From Candidatus Obscuribacterales bacterium (GTDB taxonomy: Bacteria > Cyanobacteriota > Vampirovibrionia > Obscuribacterales > Obscuribacteraceae): DNA of 53,370 bases. The notes under the pieces are model-generated. The model saw only the letters and a list, made by a program, of their open reading frames with translations. It was not told where the DNA came from and did not search any database. The position numbers and the translations under genes are program-made. Positions 1 to 8,205 of this stretch are shown here, piece after piece (positions within the stretch are counted from its first letter, which is position 1; every line of letters begins with the position of its first letter). Location of the stretch: the NCBI GenBank assembly GCA_019745505.1, contig JAIETE010000216.1:1-53370 (forward strand), in the 5' to 3' direction.

Positions 1-219
1 GATGTGCCGATCAATTGGTCGACCGAACAATCTGGAAAGCCGGGTGAAGAATTTGCCGGCAGAGTAAAGACGAAACCGGGAACAATCAACGACGCCACCA
101 GTGATGCCACCATGGGCGCCATCACTCTTAATGAGCGCGATTTTGGAGCTGACGTTTCCACACAAATTACCTGCAAAATACCAGGCGCCGGTCAGCAGCA
201 CCATATGAACATATAGCAC
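1..219. other. Partial reading frame at left edge, strand undecided
   Basis: Both strands are open to the window edge. The plus frame gives the last 71 codons of a hydrophilic protein ending at the TAG at 214-216. The minus frame (possible ATG at 204, or GTG at 219) gives an N-terminus with a hydrophobic stretch (MVLLTGAWYFAG) suited to a signal or membrane anchor, and it runs off the edge. Codon third positions look acceptable on both strands. I recognise neither product. The minus reading is slightly preferred because of the membrane-like start and because a gap to 379 would then serve two divergent genes. The true gene cannot be decided from this fragment. Confidence 0.3.
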
Positions 220-379
220 AATGAGTCAGTCTTGATGACGCCTGACCGGCAAGCACAGTTGCTCGGCTAACGGGGGAGAGCCCGAAGAAGCGCCACTGGT
301 GGGCGCCCCACGTCAAGAGTCTAAGATCGAAGCGTGAAGGGCATATAAATACAGGAAACTCTGCAAGGAGACTTTGGCG

Positions 380-1030
380 ATGGCTTTCGATGACGGAAAA
401 TCCTCACAGGGCAAGAATTCACAGCCTTTTGAGCTGGGCGCTCTCAGCGGCAATACCGAAGCTGCGGGCGAGCGAGAACCGAGCGCCATTGAGGTGGCAG
501 CCCAGTGGGCGCAAAACGACAACAAAATAGTGCGTGCCGCGGTCCAAGGCACAGACCCGGAAAAACCTTACGCCAAGCAAGTAGAAGCGATGCTTGGCAC
601 CGAAGATGCATATGTAAGGGAGAGTCCAGCCGCCTTGCGCCAGGCAGTCAACGCCCAACTGCGTGAGCTGGAGCAACAAACCGGCAAGAAATTGGGCAGG
701 GTGAAGTCAACTGACAGCTTTGAAGCCGTCGAAGACAAGAACGCGGCAGCTATAGTCGCTGGATTCGGTCCAGGCAGTCAATGGAGCAACGAATTCAAAA
801 CTTCGATAATATCGACCTTGCGTGAGGGCAAACCTGATATTACGAGGGCGGACCTGTCCAATCAGGCTACTGTCAGAGAGGCATTGCTTGCCCGAGACAG
901 AAAGCAAGCCGCTGGAGTGCTGGGTGAGTCCGGCGCCGCCAGAGCTTCGGGCTCTGACCTGGAGCGCGCCGTCAACCAGTATCACTACCGCCATATGCAG
1001 AAATACGGTATCGAGACAGACCCAATGTAA
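380..1030 (+). CDS. Hypothetical protein, 216 aa
   Basis: An unrecognised, mostly hydrophilic and probably helical protein without signal peptide or membrane segment. The first 50 residues are low-complexity (Ser/Gly/Glu rich). The middle contains stretches rich in Ala, Glu and Lys. The start is the ATG at 380, chosen because AAGGAG at 365-370 sits nine bases upstream; a TTG six bases earlier is in frame but too close to that site. Its TAA stop at 1028-1030 overlaps the ATG of the next gene (TAATG), so the two are translationally coupled. The partner carries a zinc ribbon, but no shared function can be stated. Confidence 0.75.
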   Translation: MAFDDGKSSQGKNSQPFELGALSGNTEAAGEREPSAIEVAAQWAQNDNKIVRAAVQGTDPEKPYAKQVEAMLGTEDAYVRESPAALRQAVNAQLRELEQQTGKKLGRVKSTDSFEAVEDKNAAAIVAGFGPGSQWSNEFKTSIISTLREGKPDITRADLSNQATVREALLARDRKQAAGVLGESGAARASGSDLERAVNQYHYRHMQKYGIETDPM

Positions 1031-1404
1031 TGACCGAAAAGGCCAAAAAGCCCGCAAAAGAAACACCGGTCTACTCTTTGGTCCGGGCTAGTCGCTGCTA
1101 TAACTGCGACGCGAAGCAAGAGCCCGGCAGCATAGTCAAATTCGAACCAGGCAAGGATGAGCGCGAGATTCGCTGTCGCAAATGTGCAAGCCTCGAGGAG
1201 ATGGAATTTCTCAGAAGCGGCAATGCCAAAGTTACGCAGATGGCGAAAAAATACTCACAGCGAGTCGTGTTAGTGATGCAGTGGTCGGAATTGTGGAAGA
1301 CTTACGAGCGCATCGGTCTGCTTGTTGAATCTCAAGCAATAGACCGCATCGAAAAAGAGCTCAAGATTAGGTTCGAGAATCGTGAAACAAAACAAATTCA
1401 CTGA
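1030..1404 (+). CDS. Zinc-ribbon hypothetical protein, 124 aa
   Basis: A small basic protein with one zinc-ribbon-like knuckle pair: CYNC at about residues 23-26 and CRKC at about 49-52, separated by a short beta-type segment. The rest is helical (EEMEFLRSGNAKVTQMAKK and a C-terminal helix around RIEKELKIRF). It could bind nucleic acid or simply be metal-stabilised. The start overlaps the preceding stop by one base, indicating coupling with the 216-aa gene. It ends with TGA, one of the genes here showing that TGA is a normal stop in this genome. Family not recognised. Confidence 0.75.
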   Translation: MTEKAKKPAKETPVYSLVRASRCYNCDAKQEPGSIVKFEPGKDEREIRCRKCASLEEMEFLRSGNAKVTQMAKKYSQRVVLVMQWSELWKTYERIGLLVESQAIDRIEKELKIRFENRETKQIH

Positions 1405-1423
1405 AAATGAGAGCAGGAATTAA

Positions 1424-1867
1424 GTGACAAGCAGCGAAACAAAGAGAAGCACAGTCAGCTCGACAGACAGAGATTTCTACAAACTCTGGACTCCCGTCAC
1501 TTTGAGATACGGCGATACGGACAGGCAAGGCCATATCAACAACGCCGCATACTGCACTTTCTTCGAATCAGGGCGAGTCGCATTTTTATGCCATGAACAC
1601 GGCACAATTGCAGAGGACGGCTATGCATTTGTTATTGCAAAACTCTCGCTCGATTTTCTCAAAGAAATGAACTTTCCTGGAACTGTGGAAGTAGGCACCC
1701 GAGTAAATCACATCGGCAAGAGCTCATTCACATGCGGACAAGCGCTATTCAAAGACGGAGAATGCTGTTCTACTGCCGAATCTGTGATTGTCCTTACCGA
1801 TGAAAAAACTCGCCGTTCTGCCCCAATGCCGGAAAAGGTTTTGAAAGTCCTTCGCGACCTGCAGTAA
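1424..1867 (+). CDS. Acyl-CoA thioesterase, 4HBT/HotDog family
   Basis: A 147-residue single HotDog domain of the YbgC/FadM (4HBT) type, which hydrolyses acyl-CoA thioesters in the cytoplasm. The diagnostic N-terminal segment is present at about residues 28-42: RYGDTDRQGHINNAAY, containing the aspartate and the HINN turn before the hot-dog helix (FFESGRVAFL). Length is normal for the family. The start is GTG at 1424, with GAGCAGGA at 1411-1418 as ribosome binding site. It follows the zinc-ribbon gene by 19 bases and may be in the same transcript. It converges directly on the next gene: the stops at 1865-1867 and 1868-1870 abut. Substrate unknown. Confidence 0.88.
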   Translation: MTSSETKRSTVSSTDRDFYKLWTPVTLRYGDTDRQGHINNAAYCTFFESGRVAFLCHEHGTIAEDGYAFVIAKLSLDFLKEMNFPGTVEVGTRVNHIGKSSFTCGQALFKDGECCSTAESVIVLTDEKTRRSAPMPEKVLKVLRDLQ

Positions 1868-2779
1868 TTATTTACGCGCAATCAGCGCAAACTTGCTTCC
1901 GCAATCAGATGCGAAAACGCTCGCGGAGCCTACCGGAGTGGGTACAGAGCCAACGATTTGATAGCCCTGCGATTCCAGATCATCGGCGGTCTTTTCGAAA
2001 TTTGAAACGGACAATACGACCGAACAAGTAAATGCAACCTCCTCAACAATGATCACGTGCGGACCGGTCGAAAACTTGATGGCGCAGATATTTCCACCTG
2101 CCGATTCCCAAATTCTCTGGCCCTTCAAGACATCGCAAAAGGCTCTCGAATCAGCTTTCACATCGCGTGACGGATGAACAAGATACTCGACTTGAGTGCC
2201 TTCGATCCGCACATTCTGGGCAAAGGAAGCTGACGTATTGCCGATCGCTTGCACGGACGGCATGGCCGATACACCGCTCGAGCGCGCGGACACAGAAGAG
2301 CCCGGAGCCGCACTTGATGCCACCCTGGAAGAAGCACCAACAGTAAGACTGGAATCAGTGTTGGTTCCTGTTGCGGAATTAGCGACGGAAGGCGCGCCCG
2401 CGCCCGGAACAATGGCAGGCGGTCTCAGCCCCCGCCGTCTTTCCATGCTCAGGCGCATCATCGCCGATGTCGTTCGTTGCTTGAAATCCATCGCCACATC
2501 GACCATGCCGGTGTGTTCAATCTGGCGGGCAATCTTTTGCAATTCTTCAGCTATGGTTTTCTGATTGTCGCCAAGTTCAGCTTCCAGTGAAGTAATTATC
2601 TTGATAATTACTTCCTCTGAATTTTCTATGGAAGTATCCGCCATTGCCTTGAGGGCTAGATCGAGCCGGACCCGCTGATTGTCGTTAGCCATAGATGAGA
2701 GAGCATACTCCAGAAACGCCACGACGCGTTGTGTAATTTTATCGCTTGCTCCCCGGCTACCGCCAGCCCCATATGACAT
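1868..2779 (-). CDS. Hypothetical protein with possible C-terminal VOC-like domain, 303 aa
   Basis: Three parts are visible. Residues 1-120 are a helical region with heptad-like charge patterning. Residues 120-185 are a Ser/Ala/Gly/Pro/Thr-rich linker. Residues 190-303 alternate beta strands and one helix in a way that resembles a glyoxalase/VOC half-module (strand, helix RAFCDVLKGQRIWE, then four strands). The VOC assignment is a fold guess from pattern only; no metal-binding His/Glu set is evident. The gene faces the thioesterase and is divergent from the response regulator gene, so 2780-2859 must carry both promoters. The start is ATG at 2779; the ribosome binding site is weak. Confidence 0.7.
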   Translation of the reverse strand: MSYGAGGSRGASDKITQRVVAFLEYALSSMANDNQRVRLDLALKAMADTSIENSEEVIIKIITSLEAELGDNQKTIAEELQKIARQIEHTGMVDVAMDFKQRTTSAMMRLSMERRRGLRPPAIVPGAGAPSVANSATGTNTDSSLTVGASSRVASSAAPGSSVSARSSGVSAMPSVQAIGNTSASFAQNVRIEGTQVEYLVHPSRDVKADSRAFCDVLKGQRIWESAGGNICAIKFSTGPHVIIVEEVAFTCSVVLSVSNFEKTADDLESQGYQIVGSVPTPVGSASVFASDCGSKFALIARK

Positions 2780-2859
2780 CCCAGGGGCTTACATTGTCGC
2801 GAAACAGTCTCAGTCGTGGCACAATAACGTGGGGTTACAGACAGAGCGGTTGCCGAGAA

Positions 2860-3531
2860 ATGGCAAAAATAATCGTAGTTGAAGACGACAAAGAGATTCT
2901 CGAAGCGCTCGTAGACGTGCTCGTCCATGAAAAACATACGGTTGACGCGCTGTCTGATGGTGCCGATGCATGGGAGAGCTTGCAACGTTTTCAATATGAT
3001 CTCGTCATCCTGGACTGGGGTCTGCCCGGTATGGACGGAATCGAAGTTCTGAGGAAATTCAGAGGCAGTGGGGGCGCAACGCCGGTTCTATTTTTGACAG
3101 GACGCAGCACGGTTGACGAAAAGCTTACAGGACTGGACTCCGGCGCCGATGACTATTTGCCCAAACCATACGACATGCGTGAGTTCAGAGCACGAGTCTC
3201 GGCGCTTCTGCGGCGGCCCAAAGAGCTCTCCAGTGAAATTGTCCGCTGGTCCGATATAGAGCTAGACACCAAAGCATTTCGCTGCACCAGACGCGGCGAA
3301 GAAATCAGGTTGTTGCCTAAGGAATTTGCCTTGCTGGATTTCTTGATTCGCAATCGCAATCTCGTCTTCACACCGGATCAATTAGTGGACAAGCTCTGGG
3401 CGGGTGACACTGAAGTTTCAGTAGATGCGATCAGGCAATGCGTAAAAAGACTGCGCACCAAAATTGATGTTTCGGACAGACCTTCATACATTACAACCGT
3501 TGTCGGTGTCGGATACAAGGTCGAAGAATAA
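2860..3531 (+). CDS. OmpR/PhoB-family response regulator
   Basis: A 223-residue two-component response regulator. The receiver domain (1-115) has the acidic pocket E8/D9/D10, the phospho-acceptor D52 in VILDWGLPGMDG and the conserved K102 in PKPYD. The winged-helix DNA-binding domain (about 125-223) has the family signature LLPKEFALLDFLIRN and ends in TTVVGVGYKVEE. The start at 2860 is fixed by the family N-terminus MAKIIVVEDD; an in-frame extension upstream overlaps the divergent promoter region and is not expected. No histidine kinase is adjacent; the nearest one encoded here is at 11.6-13.7 kb. It is followed by a strong hairpin terminator. Confidence 0.95.
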   Translation: MAKIIVVEDDKEILEALVDVLVHEKHTVDALSDGADAWESLQRFQYDLVILDWGLPGMDGIEVLRKFRGSGGATPVLFLTGRSTVDEKLTGLDSGADDYLPKPYDMREFRARVSALLRRPKELSSEIVRWSDIELDTKAFRCTRRGEEIRLLPKEFALLDFLIRNRNLVFTPDQLVDKLWAGDTEVSVDAIRQCVKRLRTKIDVSDRPSYITTVVGVGYKVEE

Positions 3532-3537
3532 TTAAGA

Positions 3538-3566
3538 GGAGCCTCATTCCTGAGGCTCCCCTTCCC
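3538..3566 (+). terminator. Rho-independent-type terminator after the response regulator
   Basis: A perfect 9-bp stem (GGAGCCTCA at 3538-3546, TGAGGCTCC at 3551-3559) with a TTCC loop, followed by CCTTCCC. The pyrimidine tract is mixed rather than pure T. It sits seven bases after the response-regulator stop and between two convergent genes, so it may work in both directions. Confidence 0.75.
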
Positions 3567-3600
3567 TTGCGAGTACAAATTTTTGTTTGTTGCAGCGAGC

Positions 3601-4467
3601 CTAATTCATAGGCGAGAAAATACTGCTGGGGTGAAGCGCGCTCCATCTATCACCATAGTATGACGCTGTTCCTTGTTGTGATACTTCATTGCCGCGAATT
3701 ACGCCACGCAATACGGGTCTGCTCTGTCCGTCATTAGCCATGAGCGTAATGATGCCGTTATCGTATCTGATTTCTACGTTATATTCTTGATCGCCATCTT
3801 TGACCATCAGCGAGTGTTCACCTTTATCAAACAGATACTTGGCTGCAAGCAGTCGATCTTGAGGGCTTGCATTTCTGTTTTGAATGGCATTGCGCAAGCC
3901 GGTTGCATCCGTCTCTGCAGTCACGCTGGTGACAGCCTCTGTGCTTGAATCCGACTGGCCGCCGCCATTTGGATAACCATCAAAGACAGTACCATCACCT
4001 GATTTAGCAAAGTCTTCCACTGACATCGTTTGCTTCTTATGAACAGATTCGGCGTAGAGGGTTGTTTCGCTCGAATCAATTTTGTCGACCCATGGGTCAT
4101 GACGATCTTGCATGCTGCTCTGACCAAGAATTTCTGCCTGATTTTCACTGGCAAGATCGGCGGCAAGAGATATCAGCAAATTGCTGTTGTTCTGAGCAGC
4201 TTGAAGTTCGTTGCTATCAATTCGCCCATCTCCAGGAATGATCCACCACCCTTGATCCATTTTTCCCAACGCTGAATTGACCAGATCGCCGCTCAGCCCA
4301 ATCTCGGGCAAGATGTCCTTGAGCCCTTCTTCGGTGATACCGCCGGTGGCATATCCGTGACGCATGGCAGCGCTCACTTCCGCCCACACATTGCTGTCGT
4401 CGGGATTCTGCACGGCCCTATTGATCTCGGAAACGACCTCTTTGTAGGCTGCATTACTCTCTACCAT
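3601..4467 (-). CDS. Hypothetical protein with an EF-hand-like loop, 288 aa
   Basis: Unrecognised cytoplasmic protein. Residues of about 70-95 contain GDGRIDSNELQAA, which matches the second half of a calcium-binding EF-hand loop (D-x-D/N-G-x-I-D-x-x-E), preceded by an aromatic/helical segment. This is suggestive rather than proof of calcium binding. The C-terminal 90 residues are predicted beta-rich. The start at 4467 (MVESNAAYKEV) is chosen because GGAGG lies seven bases upstream; an in-frame ATG 21 bases earlier would place that site inside the gene. The 620-bp upstream region carries three copies of a direct repeat that could be its operators. Confidence 0.75.
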   Translation of the reverse strand: MVESNAAYKEVVSEINRAVQNPDDSNVWAEVSAAMRHGYATGGITEEGLKDILPEIGLSGDLVNSALGKMDQGWWIIPGDGRIDSNELQAAQNNSNLLISLAADLASENQAEILGQSSMQDRHDPWVDKIDSSETTLYAESVHKKQTMSVEDFAKSGDGTVFDGYPNGGGQSDSSTEAVTSVTAETDATGLRNAIQNRNASPQDRLLAAKYLFDKGEHSLMVKDGDQEYNVEIRYDNGIITLMANDGQSRPVLRGVIRGNEVSQQGTASYYGDRWSALHPSSIFSPMN

Positions 4468-4583
4468 GACAAACCTCCGGTCTCGCAATGGGACTATGCA
4501 CCATATTTGGTGCTACAGTAATTTAGGGTTTATAGGGGACTGGCTCCGGATTTCTATCCATTCACCGACCATATCACTCTAAT

Positions 4584-4608
4584 GCAATCGTATGACATTG
4601 GTTTGACG
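4584..4608 (+). repeat. Repeat copy 1, Pho-box-like
   Basis: Starts GCAATCGTATGACATTGG and continues TTTGACG. It contains two half-sites, ATGACAT and TTGACGG, with an 11-base period. It matches copy 2 at 24 of 25 bases. It is about 115 bases upstream of the start at 4467. Confidence 0.7.
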
Positions 4609-4762
4609 GTCGGTTTTTCAGCGCTAGTCGAGGTTTTGAAAGTCTTATAGCGCAAATTGCAAGAGAGCGTTGGGATTTGAAATTGTTCTCTTGCTGAGAT
4701 TGAACTTCTAGTAAATGTGGGAAAGTTCCTTCCTCCGTCCTCCCCACACGATGAACAATAGG

Positions 4763-4787
4763 GCAATCGTATGACATTGGCTTGACG
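4763..4787 (+). repeat. Repeat copy 2, Pho-box-like
   Basis: Same 25-base element as copy 1 with one difference (C for T at 4781). It starts 179 bases from copy 1, in the same orientation. Confidence 0.7.
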
Positions 4788-4867
4788 TTCTAAATCAGGT
4801 TGCCACCGTTGCACTTTCAGGTATTGACGCTCTTAGTGAGTTTCTCGATTTTCCATGCAATGCAATA

Positions 4868-4901
4868 AGTGAAAAGAGCCAAATCCAACAAAGTTGGCTC
4901 T
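4868..4901 (-). terminator. Probable terminator of the RND efflux operon
   Basis: Read on the minus strand: AGAGCCAA, an 11-base loop, TTGGCTCT, then a run of T (TCTTTTC). The stem is 8 perfect base pairs (4875-4882 with 4894-4901). It lies about 190 bases downstream of the RND permease stop and in the correct orientation for that operon. Confidence 0.6.
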
Positions 4902-5031
4902 GGCTCTTCCCGACCTCTCCGTTCAACCCGTGTCGGAAGCATCATTCAGTTTTTCGACCGCGGTCACAGGTGCATCTCGGTGTCTTCCGGTTAGCGGTGC
5001 CGCTTCCAACACTGGCAATTTAAACGATAGA

Positions 5032-5049
5032 CATGACATTCGTTTGACG
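5032..5049 (+). repeat. Repeat copy 3, core only
   Basis: CATGACATTCGTTTGACG keeps the core of copies 1 and 2 (ATGACATT, then GTTTGACG) including the 11-base spacing of the two TGAC half-sites. Flanks differ. It lies 39 bases from the end of the RND permease gene. Confidence 0.55.
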
Positions 5050-5087
5050 CATCAAACGGATGAAAAAATCCAATCAGACGGTTTCTA

Positions 5088-8000
5088 TCAAACAGAGCGG
5101 CGTTTCGGCGCAGTCGATTGGCTTTGCTCGACCTTTGCTTTCAGATTCTCGAAAGCCAAATAGAAAATCGGCGTTATATATAAGGTTACGAGCTGGGAAA
5201 CCATCAATCCTCCAAAAACCGCCAGCCCCAGCGGTTGGCGTGATTCACCACCGGCCCCCCAGCCCAGTGCCAGTGGAACGCTGCTCATAATCGCCGCCAT
5301 CGTGGTCATCATAATCGGGCGAAATCGCACCAGGCATGCTTCATATATAGCTTCATCAGCCGATTTTCCGTGATTTCGCTGGGCATCAAGAGCAAAGTCC
5401 ACCATCATGATGGCGTTTTTCTTGACGATTCCTATAAGTAGGATAAGACCAAGAAATGCATAGATATTGAGGTCTATATGGCAGACGTAGAGGGTTATGA
5501 GCGCGCCCAATCCGGCAGGCGGCAATCCCCCAAGAATCGTAATCGGGTGAAGGAAGCTCTCATACAATATTCCGAGGACTATATATATGACTACAATGGA
5601 CAAAATCAGCATCGCCCACATGCCCTTGAGCGACGACTGAAATGCTTCTGCGCTGCCGAGGAAGCGGTAGCTAACACCATCCGGCAGTATTTGCTTGGCA
5701 TTCTTCTCTACGACTTTTACTGCATCGCCGAGAGACGCTCCTGGTTTCAAATTGAAGGAAACAGTGGCAGCCGGCATTTGGCCGACATGATTGACGAGCA
5801 GAGGACCGACCGAAGGAACAAGTTTGGCCACAGCATTGAGAGGCACCAATTCACCGGTCTTGGAGCGAACATACAGCAGGGGCAAGGAATTCTCATGCAC
5901 GCGATACTCAGGTTCTACTTCCACAATCACGCGATACTGATTGCTGGGCGCGTAGATCGTGGAAACCATTCGATTGCCGTAGGCACTGGAAAGCGCGTCT
6001 TCGACCTGTTCTGCAGTAAGTCCGAGAGTGGCGGCTTTATCTCTGTCGATACGAACGTCGATTTGCGGGCTGTTGATTTGCAAGTCCGTATTGACGTCCT
6101 GAAAATCGGGCTGGTCCCTGAGCAGTTTTTCCAAGTCCAGAGTGCTCTTGTACAGCAATTCTGTATTAGAGCTTTGCAGTGAAACCTGATAGAGACTCTT
6201 GGTCAACTGACCGCCCATTCTGATGGAAGGAGGGTTCTGCAGAAATATTTTGATTCCCGGCACCTTGGCGAATTTCTTTCTCAGTTCGGCAATGATTTCA
6301 TCAGCGGACTGTTTTCTCTCAGCCCGGGGCTTAAGGTGCATGAATATGCGCCCGGTATTTCCGGCTACGTTGGGTCCACCTGCGCCGACCGAAGACATGA
6401 TGTCTTTGACATTTGGATTGCTCATGGCGATTTCGGCAAGCTCTTTCTGGTGACGCACCATGTCCTCGAATGAAATTCCCTGGACGCCTTCGGTGAGACC
6501 AAAAATCTGATCGATGTCTTCAGAAGGCATGAAGCCCTTCGGTATTTTCACAAAGAGCATTGCCGTCATAGCAGTCATGACCAGAAAGGATATGAAAGTC
6601 AGCCGAGGATGGCGCATAGTAACGCGCAATGTACGATCGTAGAGCCGCGTCCACGATTCGAACAAAACTTCCGTCGTCGCCAGCAATTTAGAATTGCTAT
6701 TGACGTGCGCGCGTAGAAAACGGCTGCACAGAAGTGGTGTCAGGCTTAGCGAAACGATGCCCGAAATCAGAATCGCGCAACTTATGGTGACGGCAAATTC
6801 ATTGAACAGGCGACCAACGATTCCGCCCATAAACAAAATTGGAATGAAAACGGCAACAAGTGAGATCGTCATAGAAAGAATAGTGAAAACTATTTCGCGC
6901 GAGCCTTTCAAAGCCGCATTCATTCTTGTTTCACCAGCTTCCTGGTGCCGGACTATGTTTTCCAAAACGACAATGGCATCGTCGACAACAAATCCTACAG
7001 ACAGAGTCAAAGCCATCAAAGACAGGTTGTTGATGCTGAAGCCAAGAAGGCTCATGGCTCCGCAGGTTCCGACCAGTGAAAAGGGCAGGGCCAAGCTGGG
7101 AATCAATGTGGCTGAAACATTGCGCAGGAAAAGAAAAATGACGATAACAACGAGCACAACCGATAGAGCCAGCGTCAATTCGACGTCACGCACCGATTCG
7201 CGAATACTCTGAGATCTGTCATAGAGAGTTTCAATCGCGACTGATGCAGGAATTTGAGCGCGCAAGGACGGCATCACTTTATTGATGTTGTCGACAATCT
7301 CAACCGTATTGCTTCCCGGTTGTCTCTGGACACCCAATACAATGGCGCGGGTCCGGTTGAACCAACTGGCAGTCTTGTCATTTTCGACGCTGTCGATAGC
7401 TTTTCCGATCTCCTTCAGGCGCACGGGAGAGCCGTCTCTATACGCTACGATGAGAGGCTCATATTGCGATGCGGTCAACAACTGACCGTTAGGTTGAACC
7501 ATATAAGATTGAAATCTTCCGTACAGCGCTCCGGACGGAAGATTGACGTTGCCCTGGCGAATGGCATTCGTCACCTCATCAATCCCGATGCCACGGGTAG
7601 CCAATGCATTGGGATCGACCTGTGCGCGCACGGCAAACTTCTGTGGTGCCAAAACCTGTACTTGCGCAACGCCGGTAATCATTGAAAGACGCTGAGCGAT
7701 GATTGTTTCGGCATATTCATCGACTTGAAATAGCGGCAGAGTGGGAGAGCTGACAGCCAGATACAGAATAGGTTGGTCAGCCGGATTCACCTTTTTTGCC
7801 GTCGGCGGAGTCGGCATTCCGGGCGGCAATTGTGATTGCGCAGCAGCGATAGCGGCCTGGACATCCTGAGCTGCCGCGTCGATATCGCGGCTCAGATTGA
7901 ATTGCAAAGTAACATTGGTCAGGCCGATTGCGCTGACCGAATTCATCGCCTCCAAACCGGCAATTGTTGAAAATTGTCTCTCCAAAGGCGTCGCCACCGC

Positions 8001-8183
8001 CGACGCCATTGTGTCCGGATTGGCACCGGGCAATTGAGCACTTACCTGCAATGTGGGAAAGTCGACATTCGGTAGATTGTTGACAGGCAAAGTCGAATAG
8101 CCGAGCAATCCGAAGACGAAGATTGCCACCATGACCAGCGTAGTCATTACAGATCGACGAATAAAAAGGTCCGTGAGACTCAT
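5088..8183 (-). CDS. RND-family efflux permease (HAE1/MdtB-MdtC type)
   Basis: A 1031-residue inner-membrane proton/drug antiporter with the full duplicated RND architecture: TM1 at the N-terminus, a large periplasmic loop, TM2-TM6 (around 335-490), TM7 (about 535), a second periplasmic loop and TM8-TM12. The proton-relay aspartate pair is present in TM4 (FVVDDAIVVLENIVRH, about residue 400) and the matching lysine in TM10 (LIGIVKKNAIMMVDFA). The N-terminus FPTLQVSAQLPGANP is typical of HAE1 pumps, and the closest general resemblance is to MdtB/MdtC. It lies 22 bases downstream of the membrane-fusion gene and third in the marR operon. It needs a TolC-like channel, which is not in this window. 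Confidence 0.97.
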   Translation of the reverse strand: MSLTDLFIRRSVMTTLVMVAIFVFGLLGYSTLPVNNLPNVDFPTLQVSAQLPGANPDTMASAVATPLERQFSTIAGLEAMNSVSAIGLTNVTLQFNLSRDIDAAAQDVQAAIAAAQSQLPPGMPTPPTAKKVNPADQPILYLAVSSPTLPLFQVDEYAETIIAQRLSMITGVAQVQVLAPQKFAVRAQVDPNALATRGIGIDEVTNAIRQGNVNLPSGALYGRFQSYMVQPNGQLLTASQYEPLIVAYRDGSPVRLKEIGKAIDSVENDKTASWFNRTRAIVLGVQRQPGSNTVEIVDNINKVMPSLRAQIPASVAIETLYDRSQSIRESVRDVELTLALSVVLVVIVIFLFLRNVSATLIPSLALPFSLVGTCGAMSLLGFSINNLSLMALTLSVGFVVDDAIVVLENIVRHQEAGETRMNAALKGSREIVFTILSMTISLVAVFIPILFMGGIVGRLFNEFAVTISCAILISGIVSLSLTPLLCSRFLRAHVNSNSKLLATTEVLFESWTRLYDRTLRVTMRHPRLTFISFLVMTAMTAMLFVKIPKGFMPSEDIDQIFGLTEGVQGISFEDMVRHQKELAEIAMSNPNVKDIMSSVGAGGPNVAGNTGRIFMHLKPRAERKQSADEIIAELRKKFAKVPGIKIFLQNPPSIRMGGQLTKSLYQVSLQSSNTELLYKSTLDLEKLLRDQPDFQDVNTDLQINSPQIDVRIDRDKAATLGLTAEQVEDALSSAYGNRMVSTIYAPSNQYRVIVEVEPEYRVHENSLPLLYVRSKTGELVPLNAVAKLVPSVGPLLVNHVGQMPAATVSFNLKPGASLGDAVKVVEKNAKQILPDGVSYRFLGSAEAFQSSLKGMWAMLILSIVVIYIVLGILYESFLHPITILGGLPPAGLGALITLYVCHIDLNIYAFLGLILLIGIVKKNAIMMVDFALDAQRNHGKSADEAIYEACLVRFRPIMMTTMAAIMSSVPLALGWGAGGESRQPLGLAVFGGLMVSQLVTLYITPIFYLAFENLKAKVEQSQSTAPKRRSV

Positions 8184-8205
8184 TGGCTAATGCTCGCGTC
8201 CCAGC

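Noticed and set aside
5478-6182. 234-codon plus-strand frame inside the RND permease
   Set aside because: Antisense to a complete RND permease with all motifs; composition follows from the opposite frame.
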